The notes: generated by a model from the letters alone, not told the origin. A stretch of 64,000 bases of DNA from Leptotrichia hongkongensis (GCF_041538065.1 NZ_JBGORW010000006.1:1-64000), one strand, 5' to 3'. Shown: positions 35,306 to 45,729, counted from the stretch's first letter. Numbers and translations are program-made.

Positions 35306-36076
35306 CTACTTAAATTTTATTGAAATTTTTCCATCCAGATTTACTCCACTCTCTAGCAGTTCATAATGCTCTTTTGTACTATTTTTACTAATATTCTTAA
35401 ATCCATAATCTTTAAAATTTATACTGTCAATTTTTAAATCTGATTTGTTATAAACATTTACATACAATATTTCCGCCTTATTTTTGTTAAAAAAATTGTC
35501 AACTAACTCAAAACTGTACACAAAATCCTTATTTCTTGAAAATTTTGTATTTACTAAATCATAATAAACAGCGATTTTCTCTTCTTCCATCGACGGAATA
35601 ACTTTTGAAATGGCAAACCATTCACGCTGGATACTATCTGTAACTTGACTTTCATAAATATTTTCATCAAATTTTATAACTGCTCTCAAGTTTTGTGCCT
35701 TTTTATAATCTGTCAAAAACTTTATATTTTTTACAAATTTTCCCCGATTATTTGTATTTTTATTACTGAAATCCTCTTTCAAACTTTTCTCAATATTCGT
35801 ATCCAGCCAGAACATAAACGTCGATTTTACATTATAATTCCCAATATTCTCAAATGTATAAACACTCTCAACCTTTATTGTCTTATTTTTCTCAATCGTA
35901 ATATTCAAATCTTCCCTCTTTATAACTAGCGGCTCCTGTCTTACAATCTTCAAATTTCCAATTGCCAAAAATTCTGATTTTGCAGAAAATGTTACAATGT
36001 TTATTGCAAAAAATATTATCATTATAAATGTTACTTTAAAAGATTTTTTTAATTTCTTATTATTCAAAAAAAACAT
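35306..36076 (-). CDS. Exported DUF4424-like protein
   Basis: 256 residues with an N-terminal basic stretch and one hydrophobic segment (about 14-32) that serves as a signal or anchor. The mature region has the KREDLNITIEKNKTIKVESV strand and the VYTFENIGNYNV hairpin seen in DUF4424-type domains, which are beta-rich envelope proteins of unknown role. The matching C-terminal part contains NVYNKSDLKIDSINF. AGGAG lies 7 bp before the ATG. It is 24 bp after dnaE on the same strand. Confidence 0.6.
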   Translation of the reverse strand: MFFLNNKKLKKSFKVTFIMIIFFAINIVTFSAKSEFLAIGNLKIVRQEPLVIKREDLNITIEKNKTIKVESVYTFENIGNYNVKSTFMFWLDTNIEKSLKEDFSNKNTNNRGKFVKNIKFLTDYKKAQNLRAVIKFDENIYESQVTDSIQREWFAISKVIPSMEEEKIAVYYDLVNTKFSRNKDFVYSFELVDNFFNKNKAEILYVNVYNKSDLKIDSINFKDYGFKNISKNSTKEHYELLESGVNLDGKISIKFK

Positions 36077-36100
36077 ATTTCAACTCCTTTAATTTTTTTA

Positions 36101-39100
36101 TCATTTCAACTTTATTCTCTCAATACCCACCAATTTCGCAACTTTCCTAATAAACTTGAGTGACAAGTTCACATTATATTTTTCAGACAGTTTTACAACT
36201 TCCTTTTTCTCATTCGTTTTAAACGCTAAAAATACTTGATTATCACCTTTATTTTTCAAAATAAGCTGCTTCAATTCCTGATTTTTTTCTTTCACTTCTT
36301 CATCAATTAAGATGTATAATTTTAGATTTTTATTTTCTTCCAGATTTTCAATATTGCAAATGTTGTTTAAAATAAGTGTATTTTTATTTTGCTCGGAATT
36401 TACAATTCCTTCCAGCACCATAATCTGCCCTTCTGTGATTTTATATCCAAAAGTTATGTATTCTCTTGGAAAACAGATTATTTCAATGCTTTTTTGAAAA
36501 TCTTCCATTTCAAATTTTACCATTGGCTCTTTTCCAGCCCGTGTTGTAAATTTTTTTACGTTTTTTACTATTCCGATAATTCGTACTTTTTTTAGCTCTT
36601 TTTGGGAAATTTCTGATATTTTATTGTGGAAAATTATATTTATCAGATTTTTTTTCTCATTTAAAGGATGGCTTGAAATGTAGATTCCCAAATATTCCTT
36701 TTCATTTTGAAGCAAGACTTTTTGAGGAAACTCAACGCTTTTTTCCATCTGGAAGTCAACTGATATTTCCTTTTTCCCTCCGAATAAAATCATTTGCAAA
36801 TCTTCTTCAGATTCGTATTTTTTCTGGCTGTATTCTAGAACTTTATCAATAGACTTGTATTTTTCAAACCTGTTTCCATCAAGTCCATCCAATGCTCCCG
36901 ATAAAATTAGCGATTCCAACTGTTTTTTTGTAATTCCGTTTTGTTTCATCCGATATCCAAAATCTTTGTAGGAAACAAACTTTCCATTTTTTCGTTCTTT
37001 TTTTATTTCATTAATTAATCCTGCTCCCACGCCCTTTATCGCAAAAAGTCCAAATCTTATTCCAACCTTTCCAAAATTTTCGTTATCCGCCTGATTTTCT
37101 TCAATTTCAAAATCATAATCAGATAAATTCACATCTGGCAAAAATATATTAATCCCCTTTTCCTTGGCTTCATTCACAAAAATAACAAATCTATCCAGAT
37201 TATGCACTTCGGTTGTCATTATCGCAGCAAAAAATTCCAATGGATAATTTGCCTTAAAATACGCTGTCCAGTAAACAATCAATGCATAAGCCGCCGAATG
37301 TGACTTGTTAAATCCATATCCACCAAATTTTTCCACTAAATCATAAATTTCGTTTGCTTTTTTCGATAAAACTCCGTTTTTTTGAGCATTCGTTACAAAT
37401 TTTTCACGATTTTTCTTCATTAGTTCAGGATTTTTCTTTCCAATCGCACGTCGCAGCTCATCAGCTTCTCCAAGCGAATAATTTGCCATTTCACTCACGA
37501 TTTTCATAACCTGCTCCTGATACAAAATTATTCCGTAAGTTTCCTCAAGTATGTATTTTAGGGAATCATCAATATATTTTATTTCTGTCCTGTTATTTTT
37601 CACATTAATAAAATCATCCACCATTCCACTTCGCAAAGGTCCTGGACGGTACAGTGCAAGTAACGCGATTATGTCCTCAAATTTTTCGATTTTCATTTTC
37701 TTCATAAGGCTTCTGATTCCAGCTGACTCACATTGGAAAACTCCCATTGTATCAGCCTTTGTAAGCAATTCATACGTTTTTTCATCATTTAGAGGAATAT
37801 CATTTAATACAATTTTTGTTTTTCTTCTTTTCTCAATATTTTCCACAGTTTTTCGCAAAATTGTGAGATTTTTCAAGCCAAGGAAATCCATTTTTAAAAT
37901 TCCCAGCTCTTCCAGTTCCTTCATTTGATACTGCGTCGAAACAATCTTTGTTTTCCCATCAGAATAAGTTGGAATCTCATCGCTTAGCACATCTTTGGAA
38001 ATAACGACTCCAGCTGCATGAACAGAGGCATGACGAACTTTCCCCTCCAATTTTAGTGAATAATCAATCACTCTTTTTATTTCTCTGTCGGTTTCGTACA
38101 TTTTTCTAATTTCAGGAATATTGTTCAAGGCATCTTTCAGTTCCGTATTAAATGGTATCATTTTAGCGATTTTATCGACTTTTACAAGCGAAACATTTAA
38201 CACACGCCCCACATCACGAATCGCAAGCCTAGCCTTTAGCGTTCCAAACGTAATAATATGTGCCACGTATTCCGCCCCATATTTATTCACCACATAATTT
38301 ATAACAATTTCCCGCTGTTCCTGATCAAAATCTATGTCAATATCTGGCATCGAAATACGTTCAGGATTCAAAAACCTCTCAAAAATCAGATTATACTCAA
38401 GCGGGTCAATTTCCGTAATATTCAAGGCATACGAAACAATGCTCCCTGCAGCAGAACCCCGTCCAGGTCCAACATAAACCCCATTTTCACGTGAGAATTT
38501 TATAAAATCCCAGACAATGATAAAATATCCATTGTATCTCATTTTATCAATAATTTCCAGCTCATACTCTGCACGCTCCAAAACATTTTCCAAATTATTC
38601 TTTAATAATTCTTCCCGAATTTTAACTTCCTTCAATTTCTGCCCAGCAATTTCATCTTTTGCAATCTCTTTTTCAATTATCTCAAAATTTTTATCCAGCT
38701 GCAATTTTTCAGAATCTGAAACAGATTTTTTCAAATATTTGTGAAAAATCCCCTCAAATACTAGATTTCGCAAAAATTCCTTTTCATTTACATTTTGTGG
38801 CAACGAATATTTTGGAAATTTAAAATGATGAAACTCAAAATCAACATTGCAGTTTTCCACAATTTTTTCCACATTATTAATTCCAGTTTCATAAAACTCG
38901 CTATATTCCTTATTTTCAAAACATTTTTTTATTTCTTCTTCCGACTTCAAATACAAATCATCATACAAAATTTCACTACTGTCTGATTTTTCCGCATCAA
39001 TTTTGCTTCCCGCTTTTATCGACTCTACAATCTTCTGCAAAACCGTATCTTCTCTATTCGGATAATAAACATCATTCGTAATAACAAAATTATCAAATTT

Positions 39101-39658
39101 ATTTTTACGCACAATGTCAAAAAGCATTTTCCTAGCCTTTTCCAGCCTTTCCACAGCAGGAACTTCAATAAAAAAATTATCCCCAAAATCCTTACCAAGT
39201 TTCTCAATAACCCTTCTAACCTGAGTATTTTCCAAATCCAGAATACCCTTTATAACCTCACTATTTATGCCACCTGACAAAATATACAAGTCATCTGAAT
39301 ATTTTTTCAATTCATCATACTTAATTTTATTCCTATTCCGTGTAAACCTGCTATATGAAATTGACGACAATTTTGATAAATTTTTATACCCATTCTGATT
39401 TTTAGCAAGTAAAGTAAGCGAAAATTCCCCCACTTTCTCCAGTCCGTCAAGAAACACCTCAAGTCCAATAATTGGCTTTATTCCATCATTTTTACACTTC
39501 TTAAAAAACTCAATTGCCCCAAACATCGAAGTATCGGTAATTGCAAGTGCTTTTACTCCTATTTCCTTAGCCTTTTCAACATATTCATCTATTTTCCCTA
39601 CTCCTTCAAGCAGTGAATACTCCGTATGCAATTTCAAATGTACAAATTTATTTTCCAT
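36101..39658 (-). CDS. dnaE: DNA polymerase III alpha subunit, DnaE type
   Basis: Replicative polymerase of 1185 residues. N-terminal PHP domain (1-200, HLKLHTEYSLLEGVG). The catalytic palm has GPGRGSAAGSIVSYAL and PDIDIDFDQEQREIV with the metal-binding aspartates. The beta-clamp/finger region includes YGIILYQEQVM and GGYGFNKSHSAAYALI. An OB fold (about 1020-1110, VRIIGIVKNVKKFTTRAGKE) binds ssDNA. No intein or exonuclease insert, so it is DnaE and not PolC. The ribosome site before the ATG is weak. It lies 34 bp after the HAD gene. Confidence 0.96.
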   Translation of the reverse strand: MENKFVHLKLHTEYSLLEGVGKIDEYVEKAKEIGVKALAITDTSMFGAIEFFKKCKNDGIKPIIGLEVFLDGLEKVGEFSLTLLAKNQNGYKNLSKLSSISYSRFTRNRNKIKYDELKKYSDDLYILSGGINSEVIKGILDLENTQVRRVIEKLGKDFGDNFFIEVPAVERLEKARKMLFDIVRKNKFDNFVITNDVYYPNREDTVLQKIVESIKAGSKIDAEKSDSSEILYDDLYLKSEEEIKKCFENKEYSEFYETGINNVEKIVENCNVDFEFHHFKFPKYSLPQNVNEKEFLRNLVFEGIFHKYLKKSVSDSEKLQLDKNFEIIEKEIAKDEIAGQKLKEVKIREELLKNNLENVLERAEYELEIIDKMRYNGYFIIVWDFIKFSRENGVYVGPGRGSAAGSIVSYALNITEIDPLEYNLIFERFLNPERISMPDIDIDFDQEQREIVINYVVNKYGAEYVAHIITFGTLKARLAIRDVGRVLNVSLVKVDKIAKMIPFNTELKDALNNIPEIRKMYETDREIKRVIDYSLKLEGKVRHASVHAAGVVISKDVLSDEIPTYSDGKTKIVSTQYQMKELEELGILKMDFLGLKNLTILRKTVENIEKRRKTKIVLNDIPLNDEKTYELLTKADTMGVFQCESAGIRSLMKKMKIEKFEDIIALLALYRPGPLRSGMVDDFINVKNNRTEIKYIDDSLKYILEETYGIILYQEQVMKIVSEMANYSLGEADELRRAIGKKNPELMKKNREKFVTNAQKNGVLSKKANEIYDLVEKFGGYGFNKSHSAAYALIVYWTAYFKANYPLEFFAAIMTTEVHNLDRFVIFVNEAKEKGINIFLPDVNLSDYDFEIEENQADNENFGKVGIRFGLFAIKGVGAGLINEIKKERKNGKFVSYKDFGYRMKQNGITKKQLESLILSGALDGLDGNRFEKYKSIDKVLEYSQKKYESEEDLQMILFGGKKEISVDFQMEKSVEFPQKVLLQNEKEYLGIYISSHPLNEKKNLINIIFHNKISEISQKELKKVRIIGIVKNVKKFTTRAGKEPMVKFEMEDFQKSIEIICFPREYITFGYKITEGQIMVLEGIVNSEQNKNTLILNNICNIENLEENKNLKLYILIDEEVKEKNQELKQLILKNKGDNQVFLAFKTNEKKEVVKLSEKYNVNLSLKFIRKVAKLVGIERIKLK

Positions 39659-39692
39659 AATTTCTACCTAATTTCTATTTTTATAAAAATAC

Positions 39693-40484
39693 CTAAAGTG
39701 CCTTTATCACTTCATAAATCCCATCTTCATCATTCGATAAAGTAATTTTATCTTTTGAAAATTCCTGTTTCAATTCTTCCGTAGCATTCCCCATAAGATA
39801 TCCGTATTTCACAAACTTCAACATTTCCAAATCATTCCACTGATCTCCAAACGCCATTGTTTCTTCTGGAGAAATATCATATTTTTTCAACAGTTCCTTT
39901 ATTGCCAGCCCTTTATTTACTTCCTTATTCAAGCATTCTAAATAATGTGGCTTTGAAAATACAAAATTAATATGTGGCAATTTTTCTTCCAATTCCTTTT
40001 TTAGCTCCAGTAAAATCGAATTTTCTGCAATAAATAACGCTTTTGTAGAAGTTTTTCCAATGAATTCATCAAAATTTTTAACATAATATGGAATTTCCAC
40101 GCTTTCTGAATATTTTTTACCTTCATCTGTTTCATTTTCAATATATAACTTGTCATCCATATATAAATTTAAGTGAATTCCTTTTTCTCTCGAAACTTTG
40201 ATAAGTTCCTTAACATCCTGTGCCTCAACAGGTTTCTCAAAGATAACTTCATTATTTAACGGATTTGTAACTCTCCCACCATTATAATTAATTACTGGAT
40301 TTTTTATACCCAGCATTTCCACAAAGGGCTTTGATGAAATAAAGGTTCTCCCAGTTGCAATAAATGTTTTCACTCCCTCTTCTTCCAATTCTCTCAATTT
40401 TTTTATCAAATTTTCCGAAACTTTATGCTCACTTGTCAGCACCGTTCCGTCCAAATCCATAAATATCGCTTTTATATTATTCAT
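39693..40484 (-). CDS. HAD-superfamily Cof-type sugar phosphatase
   Basis: 263 residues with the Cof subfamily layout: motif I FMDLDGTVL (nucleophile Asp10, acid Asp12), motif II FIATGR, a C2 cap in the middle, and motif IV AFGDQWNDLEML, where the usual GD-x3-D is present. Such enzymes dephosphorylate sugar phosphates, nucleotides or flavins; the substrate is unknown. AAAGGA lies 7 bp before the ATG. Gap of 87 bp from the cysteine desulfurase. Confidence 0.9.
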   Translation of the reverse strand: MNNIKAIFMDLDGTVLTSEHKVSENLIKKLRELEEEGVKTFIATGRTFISSKPFVEMLGIKNPVINYNGGRVTNPLNNEVIFEKPVEAQDVKELIKVSREKGIHLNLYMDDKLYIENETDEGKKYSESVEIPYYVKNFDEFIGKTSTKALFIAENSILLELKKELEEKLPHINFVFSKPHYLECLNKEVNKGLAIKELLKKYDISPEETMAFGDQWNDLEMLKFVKYGYLMGNATEELKQEFSKDKITLSNDEDGIYEVIKAL

Positions 40485-40571
40485 TTTAATTTCCTTTCTA
40501 CTAACAATTTGTTAAATTTTGCTTTCTTATTTTTTTAAAACTATCTGATAATCTGTTTTATAATTCTATAT

Positions 40572-41708
40572 TTAAATAACTTCAATTAAATTTTCTACAA
40601 AATAATCTATTTCTTCAATAGTCGTATCTTTACCAATACTAATTCTAAATGAACCTTTCAATTCCTCGTCAGTAAGTCCCATAGCCTTCAAAACATGTGA
40701 ATTTTCAAGCGAACCTGACATGCATGCAGAACCGCCGCTTATGCAGATTCCTCTTAAATCCAGTGCTACCAGCAGCATTTGAATATCCACACCTTCTATG
40801 TATATATTCGTTGTTGTTTTTATTCTATTGGCCTTTTCTCCATTTATTTTTATTTTTTTTCTAAGTTTTTCAATTTCAATTTTCAGTTTATTTTCTAGAT
40901 AATTTTGCAGTTTTTCTTCTTTTTCTAATATTTCTTCTAAATTTTCATAAACTTCCTCAAGTGCCACACCAAGTCCCAAAATTCCGTGAACATTTTCTGT
41001 TCCAGCTCGTCTGTTCCTTTCCTGCGAACCGCCCCAGATTTCCTTTTCAACCGAATATTTTTTATCAATAAATACAAACCCTGCTCCCTTAGGCCCATAA
41101 AATTTATGAGCTGTTGCCGTCAAAGCATTTATTTTCAAATCTTTTGGCAAAATTTTCATTTTTCCTATTGCCTGAACTGCATCCGTATGAAAAAATATAT
41201 TTCTCTCTGCCAAAATTTCCCCAATTTCCTTAATCGACTGAATAACGCCAGTTTCATTATTCACAAACATTATCGAAACAAGAGCAGTATCTTCCCTCAA
41301 TTGCTGTTTTAACTCCTCAATATTCACAACTCCATTCTCATCAACACTAATGTACGAAACTTCATACCCTTCATTTTCCAGCTGCTCAAAGGTTTTTAAA
41401 ATCGTAGAATGCTCAATCTTAGATGTTATAATATGTTTTCCTTTATCATTGTTCGCCTTTAAAAATCCCCTTATTGCAAGATTATTCCCTTCAGCTCCAC
41501 CAGATGTAAATACAATTTCAGTTGTTTCAACCTTCAAATTCTGTGCTATAATATGTCTTGCCCTTTCCACAGCTGATTTTGCCCATTGTCCCAATGAATG
41601 CACAGAAGACGGATTTCCATAATTTTCACTAAATGATTTTGTCATCTCTTCTATCACTTTGTCTGACATTTTTGTAGTTGCGGCATTATCTAAATATACT
41701 ATTTTCAT
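40572..41708 (-). CDS. Cysteine desulfurase, NifS/IscS type
   Basis: 378 residues from ATG 41708, which gives the family start MKIVYLDNAATT; a longer frame from 41735 would contain the AGGAG sequence itself. PLP lysine K202 in TAHKFYGPKG, HTDAVQAIG before it, and persulfide cysteine C329 in SGGSACMSG. It differs clearly from the ThiI-linked desulfurase at 5669. No iscU, sufU or other Fe-S genes are adjacent, so the acceptor is unknown; general Fe-S supply is the usual role. Confidence 0.9.
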   Translation of the reverse strand: MKIVYLDNAATTKMSDKVIEEMTKSFSENYGNPSSVHSLGQWAKSAVERARHIIAQNLKVETTEIVFTSGGAEGNNLAIRGFLKANNDKGKHIITSKIEHSTILKTFEQLENEGYEVSYISVDENGVVNIEELKQQLREDTALVSIMFVNNETGVIQSIKEIGEILAERNIFFHTDAVQAIGKMKILPKDLKINALTATAHKFYGPKGAGFVFIDKKYSVEKEIWGGSQERNRRAGTENVHGILGLGVALEEVYENLEEILEKEEKLQNYLENKLKIEIEKLRKKIKINGEKANRIKTTTNIYIEGVDIQMLLVALDLRGICISGGSACMSGSLENSHVLKAMGLTDEELKGSFRISIGKDTTIEEIDYFVENLIEVI

Positions 41709-41812
41709 TTTTAACTTTCTTCTCCTTTTTTTCATTTCATTATTTTATAATTTATAAAATTTTGTTATTTTAATTCTAAAATACATTTTACTTTTCTAAT
41801 CATCTACTTATC

Positions 41813-42856
41813 TTACCAAAAAATATATTTTTTTCTAAAAATCGGAAATTTTCTATCTACATATTCATTAACATAATATTGAGCTTCAGCATAACTTCCC
41901 ATTATATTTAAAAAATCCAAAGAATCCTTAAAAATTCCTATTTTTTCATCTTCCACTTTAAGTGCGATAATATAAGGAAATATTCTATTAAAATAATTAA
42001 GTTTTTCTTCTTCTTTTTCAAATTTATCTATTTTATTTTTTTCAGCAGTTTCAAAATACATTTTTAAACCTTCAATATACTCCATTTTTCGCTGTCCCGA
42101 AACTGTATATTTTCCTATTGCCTTTTCATATATCAAAAACATTATCCCTAAAATTAACAAAATTATTCCAAAAAAAATATCCGCATACAATATCACGCCA
42201 ATAAACCCGCCCACAGTAGTTGTTACATATAAAAATTTCAGTAATCCTCTCTGCATGCTATATACATATGCTAGCCATCCAAATATAAAAATTGTAAGAA
42301 TCATCGAACTTGCAATATCTTTCTGCATTAATTTTGACAATGTAAAAGCCATACAAATTGCTATTCCCAAAATAAATGGAATAAAATATGAGTAATTATT
42401 TTTATAAATCATCATTTTATATTTCTTTTCCAGAAAATGAACAATTCGATTTTTAAATCCAATAATTCCTAGTTTATTCCCAAACAAATCATTTTCCGAA
42501 AGAACATCCAGCAAATTATTTTCCTCCTGAAACAAAGTTTCCTTTCTCAATTTCAAATTATCTCTATTTTTCTTATTCAAAATATATTTTCTATTTCCAG
42601 TACCATCTTCATAAACTTCGGAAATATATCCCTTCAATATTAACGACAACATTCCAATTTTCAATATTTCCTTTGAATCCCTCTCGCCATTAATATAAGC
42701 CACAAACATTGAAGAAATATAATCTGGCTCTACAAATTCAGGAACAACAGCCTTTCTCTTCGGATCTCTTCCAAAAAAATACCAAGTTAAGACAGAATAT
42801 ATTGCGACAAGTATAACTACAATAATTTCAATTATAACTATATAAGATTTATTCAT
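41813..42856 (-). CDS. DUF2207 C-terminal-type membrane protein lacking the ectodomain (paralogue 2)
   Basis: 347 residues. It opens with a membrane helix and the motif YSVLTWYFFGRDPKRKAVVP, which corresponds to about residue 250 of the full-length DUF2207 protein at 45780. It then follows that protein through SSMFVAYINGERDSKEILKI, a cytoplasmic winged-helix-like part, two or more membrane helices and GKYTVSGQRKMEYIEGLKMY. The N-terminal DUF2207 ectodomain, signal peptide and Gly-rich tail are missing. AAGGAG lies 8 bp before the ATG, so the shorter start is real. Function unknown; a tandem copy lies 70 bp upstream. Confidence 0.75.
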   Translation of the reverse strand: MNKSYIVIIEIIVVILVAIYSVLTWYFFGRDPKRKAVVPEFVEPDYISSMFVAYINGERDSKEILKIGMLSLILKGYISEVYEDGTGNRKYILNKKNRDNLKLRKETLFQEENNLLDVLSENDLFGNKLGIIGFKNRIVHFLEKKYKMMIYKNNYSYFIPFILGIAICMAFTLSKLMQKDIASSMILTIFIFGWLAYVYSMQRGLLKFLYVTTTVGGFIGVILYADIFFGIILLILGIMFLIYEKAIGKYTVSGQRKMEYIEGLKMYFETAEKNKIDKFEKEEEKLNYFNRIFPYIIALKVEDEKIGIFKDSLDFLNIMGSYAEAQYYVNEYVDRKFPIFRKKYIFW

Positions 42857-42926
42857 TAATAAGCTCCTTTAATACATTTTTATACTTTAACCTTCTCAAG
42901 CTCTAAACTTATCTAATCTTAATAAG

Positions 42927-43988
42927 TCAAGCTTTAAAAAAATCAAATACATTTTTAAACAATTTATTAGGAAATATTGAAACTGTATATTCATCGACAA
43001 AATATTTTGCCTCTTTGTAATTTCCCATCATGTTTAAAAAATTTAAAGAATCCATAAATAATTTAAAACTTTCATCTTCTATTTTAAGCGCAACAGCATA
43101 AGGAAGCAAATAATTAAAATAATTCAACTTTTCCTCTTGCGTTTCAAATTTATCTATCCTGTATCTTTCTGTTGTATTAAAATACATTTTCATCCCTTCG
43201 ATATATTCCATTTTTCTTCTTCCTGCAGTCGTGTACTTTCCTATCGCTTTTTCATAAACTAAAAATATTATCCCTAAAGCAAATAAACTTATGCCTGAAT
43301 AAATATCAACATACATTATAACCCCCATAATTCCACCTATAACAACTGTAATATATAAGAATTTCAAAATTCCCCTTGACATATCATACACAAGTTTTAA
43401 CCATATAATTCCTGCTATTGTGATACGAACTGAATTTTCAACATTTCCCTTTGTTAATTTCAATAATATAAAAAATAATAAAACCGCAGTTCCTAAAATA
43501 AATGGAATAAAACAAAAATAATTATTTTTATATATCGTTTTCTTATATTTTTTCTCTAAAAAATGTACAATACGATTTTTATATTTTAAAATTAACTGTT
43601 TGTTGGAAAATAAGTCTCCCTCAGACAAAATATTCAGTAATTCATTTTCTTCTTCAAATAAATTTGTCTTTCTTAATTCTAAATTTTTTTTATTTTTACT
43701 ATTCAAAATAAATTTTTTAATTTTTCCTTTTTTATCTTTAATAACGGAAATATAATTTTTGGATAATAATGACAGTATTCCAATCTTTAGTATTCTTATT
43801 GAATCTCTTTCTCCATTAATATATGCCATGAACATTGCAGAAATATTATCTGGCACATTAAATTCAGGAACAACTACCTTTCTTTTCGGATCTCTTCCAA
43901 AAAAATACCAAGTTAAGACAGAATACACTGTAACAACTATAACTATGATAATTTCCAAAATTTTTATAATAAAATCCATATTTCCCAC
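42927..43988 (-). CDS. DUF2207 C-terminal-type membrane protein lacking the ectodomain (paralogue 1)
   Basis: 353 residues, close paralogue of the next gene downstream, sharing SVLTWYFFGRDPKRKVVVP, AMFMAYINGERDS and GKYTTAGRRKMEYIEGMKMY. It too lacks the DUF2207 ectodomain and the glycine tail. The start is GTG 43988: AGGAG stands 7 bp upstream, whereas the in-frame ATG at 43979 is too far. It begins 16 bp after the AAA/nuclease gene and is probably translated from the same message. Confidence 0.75.
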   Translation of the reverse strand: MGNMDFIIKILEIIIVIVVTVYSVLTWYFFGRDPKRKVVVPEFNVPDNISAMFMAYINGERDSIRILKIGILSLLSKNYISVIKDKKGKIKKFILNSKNKKNLELRKTNLFEEENELLNILSEGDLFSNKQLILKYKNRIVHFLEKKYKKTIYKNNYFCFIPFILGTAVLLFFILLKLTKGNVENSVRITIAGIIWLKLVYDMSRGILKFLYITVVIGGIMGVIMYVDIYSGISLFALGIIFLVYEKAIGKYTTAGRRKMEYIEGMKMYFNTTERYRIDKFETQEEKLNYFNYLLPYAVALKIEDESFKLFMDSLNFLNMMGNYKEAKYFVDEYTVSIFPNKLFKNVFDFFKA

Positions 43989-44004
43989 ATCTAAACTCCT
44001 AAAA

Positions 44005-45651
44005 CTAAAAATTCACTCTTTCATACTTCATTTTCAATTTCTTTCTGTAAAATCCAATTCCAATATGGATTATTTCTTTAACTCCACGATTTTTCAGTTC
44101 CACATCATATTCTTTCTCTCTAATCTGTCTAAATCCTTCTTTCGCATAATTGTCCATTTCTTCTTCGTTGCCTGCCACTTTAAATTCAAAAATATATGCT
44201 GGATTTTCTTTGTTTTTCGGTTCAAGTACCAAATCAGCCCTTCCATATCCAGTTTCCCTTTCAGAAAGTCTGATATAGTCATTTCCTAGAACTATGAAAA
44301 TCCCTATTAAAAATACTTTGTAATATTTCTCGTCCTTATCTGTATCAAAATAGCTTAATGAAGATAGTATTTCATCTTGAAGTCCTTTTGCAAATTCTTC
44401 TATTTTTCCTTTCTTCAAGTCTTTTATAATATTTGTAAATTTTTGAGTTTTTTTAATAAATCTGGCAATAAACCTGTTTTCAAAAAACTTCAGTATTTCG
44501 TTATTTGGTATCCTTATAGGATATTCATTATCCACTTTTTCCCCGCCAATCGTCAAATAGCCTGCATACAGAAATAATTGCCATATATCATCCGTATCAA
44601 AAGTAAATTCAGAATAATCATTTATTTCCTTGTAAATTTTCTCCTTATTAAATAATTTCTCCAAATCATCAAATATTTCCTTATTCCCTTCATCAAGCAT
44701 TTCATCTATCAATTTATTCCCTGAAACACTAATCCAATAAGGACGTAATTGCCTAGCCGACAAAAAATTAATAATTGACCAAGGATTATAAATTTCAGTA
44801 TCTCCAAATTGATAACCATTATACCATTTCTTAACTTCTTCCAGCTCATATTCAAGCTCATAATATTTCACAGCTTTTATAACTTCATTTTCTGTAAGCC
44901 CAAAAAACTCAGAATATTTTTCACCAAATATTGTATTTACTTTCAAATTGTTCAGCCCTGAAAAAATCCCTTCTTTTGCAATCCGTAAAATTCCTGTCAT
45001 AATCCCAAATTGCAAATATTCATTATCCTTCAAGGCTTCTCCGTAAAATCTTTTGAAAAACGAAATTGCCTTTTTATAGTACCCTGCTTGATATGACTGA
45101 ATTATCGGAGTATCGTATTCATCAATCAAAACGACAACTTTCTTTTTCCCATAATAATCATACAGATATTTTGTCAAATTTTTTAAAGAATTTTTCCAAT
45201 CTGCCCCTTTCTGTTTCAGCCATATCTTGTCAAATTCCATTAACTCACTCTGATTCAAGTTTTTTCTTATAAACTCAAAGTCATTATACAATTTATTTAT
45301 CAAATTTTTTATTTCAAAATAGCAATCTTCCCACTCATCTTCCTCAATATTCTTAAAACTCACAAATATTACTGGGTATTTCCCCTGCTCACTTGCATAT
45401 TCAGTTTCTGAAATATTAAGATTGTCAAACAGTCTCTTATTTTCTTCTCTATTTTCAAAATCAAAAAAATATCTTATCATTGACATATTAAGCGTTTTCC
45501 CAAATCTTCTTGGACGAGTGAATAGATTTACATTTGCTCCATCTCTTAAAATACTGCTAATCAATCCTGTTTTATCAACATAATAGTAATTTTCTTCTAT
45601 TATTCTTTTAAAATCAGACATTCCTATCGGTAATCGCTTTTTATTTCCCAT
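44005..45651 (-). CDS. AAA-ATPase-like / PD-(D/E)XK nuclease-fold protein
   Basis: 548 residues of the family with an AAA_ATPase-like domain (PF09820 type) and a C-terminal PD-(D/E)XK domain (PF08011 type). It starts KRLPIGMSDFKRIIEENYYYVDKT; the P-loop is RPRRFGKT near 42-49 and the Walker B is VVVLIDEYDTPII. The nuclease-like core is RADLVLEPKNKENPAYIFEFKV (D...E-x-K) near 475-497. These genes occur in many copies in anaerobes and their job is unknown. It has its own promoter and a GAGGGG site 7 bp before the ATG. It sits between full and truncated DUF2207 genes. Confidence 0.85.
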   Translation of the reverse strand: MGNKKRLPIGMSDFKRIIEENYYYVDKTGLISSILRDGANVNLFTRPRRFGKTLNMSMIRYFFDFENREENKRLFDNLNISETEYASEQGKYPVIFVSFKNIEEDEWEDCYFEIKNLINKLYNDFEFIRKNLNQSELMEFDKIWLKQKGADWKNSLKNLTKYLYDYYGKKKVVVLIDEYDTPIIQSYQAGYYKKAISFFKRFYGEALKDNEYLQFGIMTGILRIAKEGIFSGLNNLKVNTIFGEKYSEFFGLTENEVIKAVKYYELEYELEEVKKWYNGYQFGDTEIYNPWSIINFLSARQLRPYWISVSGNKLIDEMLDEGNKEIFDDLEKLFNKEKIYKEINDYSEFTFDTDDIWQLFLYAGYLTIGGEKVDNEYPIRIPNNEILKFFENRFIARFIKKTQKFTNIIKDLKKGKIEEFAKGLQDEILSSLSYFDTDKDEKYYKVFLIGIFIVLGNDYIRLSERETGYGRADLVLEPKNKENPAYIFEFKVAGNEEEMDNYAKEGFRQIREKEYDVELKNRGVKEIIHIGIGFYRKKLKMKYERVNF

Positions 45652-45729
45652 TTTTCATCCCCTCTGTTTCCTTCATATTTTTTCAATTTAATTCTTGCAC
45701 AAATTCAAAAAAATAATATTTATACCAAT

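Noticed and set aside
36101..39658. PolC rather than DnaE
   Set aside because: The PHP domain is at the N-terminus and not split by an exonuclease domain, and the OB fold lies at the C-terminus, as in DnaE.
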